NCBI GenBank assembly: GCA_940337035.1
Contig: CALNHX010002279.1
Location: 121,374-185,373 of the forward strand
Direction: 5' to 3'
Origin: Agriotes lineatus
Taxonomy: Eukaryota; Arthropoda; Insecta; Coleoptera; Elateridae
DNA length: 64,000 bases
Shown: positions 56,392 through 64,000 of the stretch, piece after piece
Position numbering within the stretch: the stretch's first letter is position 1
Layout of the letters: each line of letters opens with the position of its first letter
Translations under genes and position numbers: made by a program
Notes under the pieces: generated by a model
Seen by the model: only the letters and a program-made list of their open reading frames with translations
Told to the model about the DNA's origin: nothing
Databases searched by the model: none

Positions 56392-57365
56392 TAACAAGTT
56401 TTTAAATTTCAAATAGATTAGGATCAGTTAAGTTCAAACCCGTTCAGAACACTTATAGAACTAAAATTACTGTAATAAGACGCCATTCACTTACTTCCCT
56501 TGGGGAGTAGGTACTTACTTCCCTAATGTCATGACAACCAGTAAAAAAACAGTAAAATCAGCTTACCTGCAATGGATATATCAAAGTAAGTGTAACTTAC
56601 TAGATGGGCATGGAGAAAAATGTTTTTCATTCTCTGTATTTTTCGATGTATAGCAATAGTATGTAATTTGAATCTGTATCTAATAAATCTCAGCCTCAAT
56701 GACCTTTCTAAGGTTTCATTTGAGCATTTGCTAAACTTACCTTTGGTAGTTGTTAACGTTTGAATTTGATCATTGGTGTTCTTTTTTTTTGTTTTTAAAA
56801 AATTCTTTTTGTCTCGCAAAGAAGACAGCTTAATTTTCTGTTATTTTATCGCAATTTAATGTGTTGTACAGCTGTGCTGGTAACGTTGGTGTAAATCAAA
56901 TTCAGGGTTCTTCTGAACTAAGTAGGGGAAAACTAATACTAAATGTATGAAGCCAGAGGGGAACCCTAACCCCAACACGGCGCGTCCCCAGATGGCGGAT
57001 AGGGGAAACGTGCCACAGATATGTGGGGTAGGCAGCAACACCCGCGAATCAAATAGGGGAGTAGCGTCTGACCCAGATTGGGCGGCTGCCACCAGCGTCT
57101 GATAGATTGGACGGCTGATTTCGAAACTCACCAAGACGCCTGACCAACGTGGTGTTTTAATGGCTAAAAACTCTTAATTTTAATCATGAATACACAACAT
57201 AAACAAAGGCCCTCAGTCCCCAGCAGCTTGAATATAGCCGACCAAGGCAGCGGTAGGATTAATAGAATAATGGTGTTAAGAATCACGGTGAACGGCTAGG
57301 CTGCCAAATAAAACTAAACATAGCTACATATAAGTAATATACGATCCTTATCCACAGAAGACAGA

Positions 57366-60300
57366 ATGGAGGAATTACAATACGAATTAGACAAAATCAA
57401 ATGGGACATACTAGGACTATCAGAAACCAGAATAAAAGGAGAGAGTTGTAAGAAATTTGAGTCAGGACACCTTCTGTTTTATAAAGGAAATGAAGACCGA
57501 AAAGAAGGAGGCGTAGGAATAATGATAAACAAACGGTTAGCAGAATACGTAACTGACACGAGATCAATAAATGATAGAATAATCTATATACACAATTCTA
57601 AAACTGAATAAAGACACCACACCAGAAATAATACGGGTATATGCATACACTATCAACTATGAAGATGAAAAGATGGAGCATTGGTATGAAGAAATAGGAA
57701 AATGCATAGAAAAAGCTAATACGACATACACCTACTAATAGTCCAGTCAAATGGTAGAAAATAGAGGGACGTTTTGGTGGAATTTTGATATTTGGTTCCT
57801 ATATATTTTTTTGGGTCGCTGTATGCGAATATCAGGTTTTCCAACAAGAATTTTGACCAAAAACACGTTTTTTAAGCAAAAAACGGTGTAAAAAACCGAT
57901 TTTTTTTAAAAATTACTCCAAAACTATCCAATTTCGTAAATGTTCAATCTACATGAAATCAAAGGGGATAAAATTTCCTACATTTTATGTGCTAGAGGTT
58001 TTTTCTCCAACCAATCTTTCAACTGCCGAGAGCGCCGCGAAGTTAGGTGTTAAAAGCAAAAAGGGAATTATCCCAGTTTATTTCGAAGTAAATCGAATAC
58101 TCTTAATTTTTCGTAAATCAAAAAATGGTATATGAAATGAATCTTCATAAATGATATGTTGGCAAATCTGATATTTGCGTACAGCGACCCAAAAAACATA
58201 TAGGAACCAAATATCAAAACTTCAAAACTTTCCACTATTTTCTACCATTTGACCGGACTATAATTTCGCGGCGTTCTCGCGACTGAACGATTGATCGCAG
58301 AAGAAAACCTTACCTACATAAAATGTAGTAAATTTTATCCTTTCATTTCATGTAGGTTCAACATTTACGAAATTGGATAATTGCCGAGTAATGTTAGAAA
58401 AACTAAAAAAAAAAACCGTTCTTCTTACACCGTTTTTGCTTAAAAACCGTGTATCCGGTCAAACTTCTTGTTGGTAAACCTGATATTCGTATACAGCGAC
58501 GCAAAAAAACATATAGAAACCAAATATCAAAACTTCACCAAGACTTTTCCCTATTTTCTACCATTTGACTGGACTATAACTTCGCGGCGCTCTCGCGGAC
58601 TGAACGATTGATCGGAGAAAAACCTCAAGAACATAAAATGTAGGAAATTTTGTCTTCTGTCATTTCATATAGGTTCAATATTTACGAAAAATGGATAGCT
58701 TTTAGATTTTAGAAAAACTTTAAAAAGTCGGTTTTTTACACCGTTTTTGCTTAAAAACCATGTTTTCGGTAAAAAATATATGTTGGCAAACCTGATATTC
58801 GAATACGGCGATCCAAAAAATATATAGAAACCAAATATCAAAGCTCCACCAAAACTTTCCCCCATTCGCTCTTTTGTGCATCATTTGACTGGACTATAAG
58901 AGCAAACTTCAATTCAAAAATTGGCGTAAAACAAGATGCTGAAGAGGAATATACAGGAAGTTTCGAATTGGAAGAGAGAAATGAAAGGGGTAACATGCTT
59001 ATAAATTGTCAAGGACAATAAACTATACAATATGAACACTTTCTTCACAAAGAGACCTACAAGTAAATGGACCTAGATGAGCCTCAACGGAAAACATAGA
59101 AATGAAATAGACTTCTTTCTATTAACAAACCAACATATATTACAAGATGTAAGCGTGTTAAATGCGTGTTAAATGCATTTCAAACGGGAAGCGATCATAG
59201 ACTCCTAAGGTCAACATTAAAATTTAACATACGTTGGGAACGCTTTAAAAAGATAAAGAAGAAGAAGAACACTATTGTGAAAGAAGTATTAGAAAAGAGT
59301 AAAAGACCAAAATTTATAAATAAGAAACTGATGACAAGAAAAAAAAAAAGAAAACAAAACTTAAAGATGAATAAGGAAATTTTATAGCAGATCGACAATA
59401 AATCATAAAATTGACACAAAGCTTCTATAAAAATATGTATGACTCCAAAACAAACAACACAGAAGACTGCAATAAGCATGACACAAAAATAATTAAAGTG
59501 AATTCAGAAGACATACCCGAAATTGACTCAAACGAAATGCTTTAAAACACACGAAAAACGGAAAATCGCCAGGTGAAAATAACATATTAAGTGAAATCTT
59601 AAAACACGGAGGTGAACTAGTAATAGAAAATTTAAAAATACTATTAAATAAATGTCCAGAAGAGGGAAACATACCATCAGATTGGAATAACGCAGTAGTG
59701 ATGTTAATGCATAAAAAAGGAGACGTGACGGAGTTGGAGAACTACCGACCAATAAGCCTATTATCACAGGTGTAAAACTATTTAGTAAAATATTGACTAA
59801 CCGCTTGACCCTATTGGAAGATTATCAACCGAAACCACAAGCGGGCTTTAAGAAAGGATCTGGAACGACAGATCACCTCCAAACGTTAAGACTGCTAATA
59901 GAGCAAAGCACAGAATACAGGATACCTACCTCTATGGTTAGCATTCGTCGACTATCAAAAAGATTTTGATAGCATAGAAACATGGGCCACTTCTAATGCA
60001 ATAAAAAACTCACGAATCGACTACAGATATTCGAAACTCATCGAACGTATTTATAAAAATGCGACGTTAACAATAACATTACACGAAAACACAATATCGA
60101 TAGAACTCAAAAGGGGTGTCAGACAGAGAGATGCTCTATCCCATAAATTATTCACGTTAGCGCTGGAAGATGTCTTCAAGAGAACTAACTGGGATAATAA
60201 AGGAATAAATGTGAATGGAGAAGGGCTACCTAAATAATTTACGCTATATAGATGACATCCTATTAATAGCTGACAACTTTGAAGACCCACAAATAATGAT

Positions 60301-60930
60301 TAGTGATCTAAATGAGGCTTCAAAACAAGTAGTAGACATGAATCTAGGTAAAACGAAGATTATGACAACCGAAGACGAAGACAAAAGAGAAATAATAATA
60401 GAAAACACACAAATAGAAAAAGTAAAGAAATATGTCTATTTAAGACTAGAAATAAAAACTGGCAAAGAAAATCAGCGCAACGAGATAAATCGAAGAATAA
60501 AATTGGGATGGGCAGCATTCGGTAAATTGAATTACATATGGAAAATGAATATACCTATACACCTCAAGGCAAAAGTTTTTAATAAATGTATATTGCCGGT
60601 ATTTGATTTATGGTACTGAAACATGAGTTTTCACTAAAGGCATAATGAAGAAAATGGCAATCAGTCAAAGAGACATAGAAAGAAGAATAGTCGGTGTATT
60701 CGTCAAAGACAGAAAAATGAATGAATGGCTACGATAAAAATCTAGAGTAGAAGACATCAACTGCCAGAATGGAAAATAAGTGGTGTAGAAAACTTATGGA
60801 ATGGCGACCCTGGGGAAATAAACGACGAATTGGAAGACCTCAAATAAGATAGGCGGATGACCTCAAGAGAACAGAAAGATTCAAGTGGCAGGCTGTGACA
60901 CAAAATCGAAAAACATGGACATATATTAAG
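57366..60930 (+). pseudogene. Endonuclease/reverse transcriptase of the RTE-like LINE
   Basis: Endonuclease: DILGLSETRIKGE, FESGHLLFYKG and GGVGIMINKRLAEYV (57366-57608); then, beyond the insertion, FNSKIGVKQDAEEEYTGSF, ERNERGNMLIN and TGSDHRLLRS (58905-59210). Reverse transcriptase: NYRPISLLS (59740-59768), QAGFKKGSGTTDHLQTLR (59838-59890), the catalytic RYIDDILLIAD (60245-60277), KKYVYLRLEIKTGKENQR and KLGWAAFGKLN. The C-terminal region has RRIGRPQIR and KWQAVTQNRKTW. Many stops and shifts make it inactive. Confidence 0.82.
57739..58896. mobile_element. Inverted-repeat element with tandemly multiplied right half
   Basis: TAGTCCAGTCAAATGG (57739-57754) is inverted as CATTTGACCGGACTA (ending 58260), CATTTGACTGGACTA (ending 58576) and again CATTTGACTGGACTA (ending 58896). 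Unit 1 (57739-58260, 522 bp) is a complete palindromic element. Units 2 (58261-58576) and 3 (58577-58896) are direct ~318 bp tandem copies, each resembling the right half of unit 1 and starting TAA(T/C)TTCGCGGCG. It is non-coding. Confidence 0.75.
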
Positions 60931-60946
60931 GAAACCTATATCCGAC

Positions 60947-61212
60947 CACGTCATATACTACGCTTCTTTGGTCACGTAATAAGACGAAGCGGAATGGAAA
61001 AACTGTGCATACAAGGCAAAGTTTGATGGCAAAAGAAGAAGGGGTCGGTCACCCTTGAGATTCATAGATCAAATAAAAAGTCTCACTAATCTATCTATGA
61101 CCGAGGTAATGAGAACAGCAGAAGACAGGGAAACATGGCGGAAGGTGATCAATTCCGAGTAACATGAGGGGGTCATGATACTCGGAATCGAGTTACGACC
61201 AAGAAGAAGAAG
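60947..61212 (+). mobile_element. 5'-truncated LINE 3' end inserted in the RTE-like LINE
   Basis: Perfect 9 bp duplications ATATCCGAC (60938-60946 and 61213-61221) flank it. It reads HILRFFGHVIRRSG, a stop, then KRRRGRSPLRFIDQIK and MRTAEDRETWRKVI, the C-terminal domain of another LINE, and ends in an AAGAAGAAGAAG tail. Removing it restores the host text KETYIRQWVETRNG. Confidence 0.88.
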
Positions 61213-61277
61213 ATATCCGACAATGGGTAGAAACTAGAAACGGGTTAGAAGAAGAAGAAGAAGTACTATTAGAGATT

Positions 61278-61841
61278 CATACATTTTTTTGTAAACAAAA
61301 TCACATGGAGGCGACATTTTGTCGTGGGCGTCATGATTTGTATTTTTACCCAACATGATTGTTGGTATAGCTGTGTTTTTTAATATTTTTGTGCCATTTT
61401 TTCTAAGCTCCCACTGATCATTGCCGAAATGCTTTTCACAAATTCTTACACCCGTATTCATAGTCGTTCGCCAGCGACTCGCCAGCGAAACGCTGGGTTT
61501 TTCCTACGCGCCGTACGAGAATTAACACTGCATAGTCGCTCGCCGGTAAAAACAAAGGTGCGCGTTACTATGGTTTTCGGCGGAGCGGTGCCGACGCGCT
61601 GCATGCGCGAGCGACTATGCAGTGTTAATTCTCGTACGGCGCGTAGGAAAAAACCCAGCGAGTCGCCGGCGAGTCGCTGGCGAACGACTATGAATACGGG
61701 TGTCAGTCTTTTGTAACTACAATTTTCCTTGATGATCTTGTTTAGCCAAATTCATCTCCTCAACTCATCCTTTGGAATACCGACTAAGTAAACGCCATTT
61801 TCAGAACGGTTCTTGCAACCGTGGACAAAGCAACCAGTCAT
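61278..61841 (-). pseudogene. THAP-domain coding remnant, split by a foldback element
   Basis: From the ATG at 61841 the minus strand reads MTGCFVHGCKNRSENGVYLV, GIPKDELRR, a stop, IWLNKI and KENCSYKRL. After the foldback (61448-61703) it resumes RICEKHFGNDQWELRKNG and NTAIPTIML. The C-x4-C, tryptophan, C-x2-H and P-(T/A)-I order is the THAP zinc-finger domain used for DNA binding by THAP proteins and P-type transposases. Beyond that the frame runs into the LINE tail. One nonsense codon plus the insertion make it inactive. Host THAP gene or P-type transposase cannot be told apart here. Confidence 0.75.
61448..61703. mobile_element. GC-rich foldback element in the THAP remnant
   Basis: ACACCCGTATTCATAGTCGT pairs with ACGACTATGAATACGGGTGT at the far end. 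Pairing continues through CGACTCGCCAGCG, GGGTTTTTCCTACGCGCCGT and GAGAATTAACACTGCATAGT. Arms are about 100 bp and nearly identical, rich in CpG, around a ~50 bp centre. No transposase is present and the duplication is at most a few bases. Confidence 0.85.
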
Positions 61842-62343
61842 ACTAACATAAAATTATTGAAAATAGATCAAGGAAAAAGAAAATTGAAAAATTACACGAT
61901 TAACAAAATTATGTGCGAAAAACCCTCAAATTTCGCCACTTATTTTACTAATTCATTACGAATTGCGTGTTTTTGCTAACTTTGAGAAGTTTAATGCCAG
62001 TTGAATGTCACTAATTACAAACAATCAAAAACCTGTCCACTACTTCTAAATCGCATCTAGATCTATTGTACATACATGTATAGGGGTCCAACCAATGAAA
62101 TACTGTTCCTGCATTTTCCATACTCTTGTCTACTTATTATATAGGTACTCTAGTCGTGTGGTGACCACACCTCATTTTTAATTGTAGTGTTCCATAGAGA
62201 GTGGTGTTTTTTGGGTGTATCGTTCTTGAATGTCAAATAGTACAGGGTTTGTCAATTTTAAGATTGTAGTGTACAAGAGTATGAAAAACGTATACAATTT
62301 TAGTCAACGCCACAATTGAATTTATCAAATCCTCTTTCAACTA

Positions 62344-62601
62344 TACAGAGTTATTCACGTAAGATGACGAGACTGACCAGGTAAAAATGCAATCCAAAAT
62401 ACGATTTATAAATCTAACTGGATCCCTATTGCATTAGCACCTCGAATTTGACATAGACTTACATTGCCAACAATGACATGTAAACAATCTACGTCAAATT
62501 AGAGATGCTAATGCAATAGGGATCCAGTTAGCTTTATAAATAGTTGTTTGGGTTTCATTTTTACCTGGTCAGGCTCGTCGTCTTACGTGAATAACCCAGT
62601 A
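62344..62601. mobile_element. Foldback element with nested CCTCGAATTTGACATAGACTTAC word
   Basis: TACAGAGTTATTCACGTAAG pairs with CTTACGTGAATAACCCAGTA. Pairing continues through TGACCAGGTAAAAATG and TAACTGGATCCCTATTGCAT to a short centre. One arm holds the CCTCGAATTTGACATAGACT word also found in the elements at 20452-21218. Confidence 0.8.
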
Positions 62602-62604
62602 TTT

Positions 62605-63005
62605 AAAAACTAGTGAATCACCCGAGCTACGCTTCGGTTCGCTAATTTAAGAGGAATTCATTAATATAAATTTAAAAAAAAATGCATTGGGCGGGAATCG
62701 AACCAGGGCCGCCCGCGTGGCAGGCTAGCATTCTACCACTGAACCAACGATGTTTCGTTGAATAAGACGCTGCTATAATGGTATATAGTAAATCACCCGA
62801 GCTACGCTTAGCTTCGCTAATTACGCGATTTAATTAAAATATTACTATTTGGTACTTTTTTGAAAAAAACGGCCTACGATCTAAGTCTAAAAATTTGCAA
62901 AATTTTAAGCTATCATACAATTTAATCGGCCCAGTATCATCGGAGGATATAGCGAACAAAGATACATAGAAACATACAAAGAAAAAAAGACAGCATCGAT
63001 TTTAT
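62605..63005 (-). repeat. Dispersed unit carrying a tRNA-Gly gene copy
   Basis: The DNA on both sides of the tRNA-like sequence matches the unit at about 29728-30140: TTCATTAATAT..AATTTAAAAA on one side, ACGATCTAAGTCTAAAAATT and GCAAAATTTTAAGC on the other. A ~32 bp direct repeat, AATCACCCGAGCTACGCTT..TTCGCTAATT, lies on either side of the tRNA segment (about 62612-62645 and 62787-62821). Confidence 0.65.
62683..62753 (-). tRNA. tRNA-Gly(GCC)-like copy, probably a pseudogene
   Basis: The minus strand reads TCGTTGGTTCAGTGGTAGAA, then the anticodon loop CTGCCAC (anticodon GCC), then GCGGGCGGCC and GGTTCGATTCCCG, matching insect tRNA-Gly(GCC) at most positions. Defects are a mismatch in the anticodon stem (CTAGC against GCGGG) and weak acceptor and T-stem pairing. 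Nine T residues follow as a pol III terminator. Internal A and B boxes look intact, so it could be transcribed even if the product is not charged. Confidence 0.55.
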
Positions 63006-63009
63006 GATA

Positions 63010-64000
63010 TAGGATCGTTTCACATTCCCTGTTTATAAAATTAAAGAAATCGATGTTGTAATACTCTTATTCGTTGTTTTATTACGTCGGCGAACACACC
63101 TGGAGAGATAAACAAAGCAGACCAGACTCATATATTTGTGTTATGTCGCGTTGACCATATCGCAGCGAAAAGGTGCTTTAGTGATATTAAAACGTTGTTG
63201 TGATAGTTGAAATAGTAGTTGCAAACATTCCAAATAGGAAAAGCAGTCAAACGAAAAATTAAACAAAAAGGCAGAATCTTTACAAAACAGTGAGTATATA
63301 ATTAACTACAAAATATTTACTAGAACTGCACCCTACAGTGCGTTGAAAATAATAGGTAAGTAAATTAGAAACTTCTTACCGATTTTTGCCTTTTGGAAAT
63401 GTATCTGCCACAAAGTACAGCACGTTGCTATACTGAAAATGTACGGTATAGTGTTCTAAAACCCCAAAAGACAAATTCATTTTTCATTCCTACAACTAAT
63501 TGCTATCTGGAACTTTCCAACTTGATAGAAATAATATTGACATGCACCTGGTGTGCAGAGTGCAGTTGACTGTGATAACAGTTTAACAAAAACGACGTGG
63601 CTGTAAAAATTGAAAGCATCCTTTTTGTACCTACTATTCGTACTTTGTTTATTAAATTTATACATACTTGACTTTATACAGGGTGTTATGGAACTGAGTG
63701 CAAATATTTTAACCCGTAATAGAACTCGCTAAACTGAACAACTTCTCCATTTATCTATTTTTCGAAAACGCCCTCAAAACTGAGTTAAAATTCAAAACAA
63801 TTTTACTCTAAAAATGCATACCCGCATATGGAATAACATCTTAATTTAATGGCACAAAACACAAAAACCATTTCTTTGATATGCAAACCAACAAAAACTG
63901 CATAGTTACTGATAAAACCTTTAGTTCACATCTGGTCACCAACGTACTTAATCAATTGAGGTAGGTAAGTTATTAACCGCATGTTTTTTCTGCAAGAACT
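63010..64000. other. Gene-free right end of the window
   Basis: AT-rich. TATACAGGGTGTTATGGAAC at 63676-63695 resembles the CAGGGTGT-type MITE termini seen further left. Nothing else is recognised. Confidence 0.35.

Larger units (their letters stand above)
57240..61265 (+). mobile_element. RTE-like LINE, decayed and twice interrupted
   Basis: The plus strand carries an AP-endonuclease, reverse transcriptase and C-terminal domain in that order, ending with a GAAGAAGAAGAAG tail (61240-61262). It is interrupted by an inverted-repeat element at 57739-58896 and by another LINE's 3' end at 60947-61212. The 5' boundary is approximate. Confidence 0.82.

Noticed and set aside
59195..59767. Minus-strand open frames of 79-94 codons
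   Set aside because: Phenylalanine/leucine-rich antisense of the A-rich plus-strand LINE.

Overview
The window looks like repeat-rich, AT-rich arthropod (most likely insect) chromosomal DNA; the order cannot be fixed from sequence alone. Three host loci can be supported, all on the minus strand: an RBM42-type RNA-binding protein gene with very short introns (15300-16158, last exon not found), a 12-finger C2H2 zinc-finger gene with three single-base frame breaks (30574-32108), and an intact 13-finger C2H2 gene of the same subfamily (53726-55474). A THAP-domain coding remnant (61278-61841) is split by a foldback element. No other protein gene is convincing.

Most of the remainder is mobile DNA, often nested. 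From left to right: an ACCCG minisatellite (1-375); two copies of a terminal-inverted-repeat family (843-1456, 8184-8854); a 1.35 kb hAT remnant inside a small palindromic element (2524-4024); a minus-strand tRNA-derived SINE (4845-5151); several foldback elements (7651-8062, 9173-9864, 17297-17904); a 2.07 kb long-inverted-repeat element carrying a cysteine-rich ORF (11404-13478); a catalytically gutted mariner (13752-14437); a TTAA-flanked piggyBac-like MITE (16397-16989); and a 300 bp hAT MITE with a perfect 8 bp target duplication (18898-19197).

At 19402-24544 lies an apparently full-length minus-strand LINE with a 13 bp target-site duplication. It is split by a 1.94 kb element (20149-22086), which itself holds three ~380 bp elements separated by four copies of one 8-mer, CTGTCCGC. 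A satellite array with a strand switch follows (24822-26765). The middle of the window holds palindromic elements, a tRNA-Gly-bearing repeat and two further SINE families (29.5-34.3 kb), then two LINEs lying head to head: a jockey-like element on the minus strand (35838-40330) and a GC-rich I/R1-group element with an RNase H domain on the plus strand (40552-45560). The right end has an RTE-like LINE (57240-61265) interrupted both by a multi-unit inverted-repeat element (57739-58896) and by the 3' end of another LINE (60947-61212), then GC-rich foldbacks and a second copy of the tRNA-Gly-bearing repeat.

The genes do not form a pathway. The two zinc-finger genes are probably paralogues of one regional cluster. 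The value of the window is mainly its dated stack of insertions: target-site duplications let the order of many insertions be read directly.
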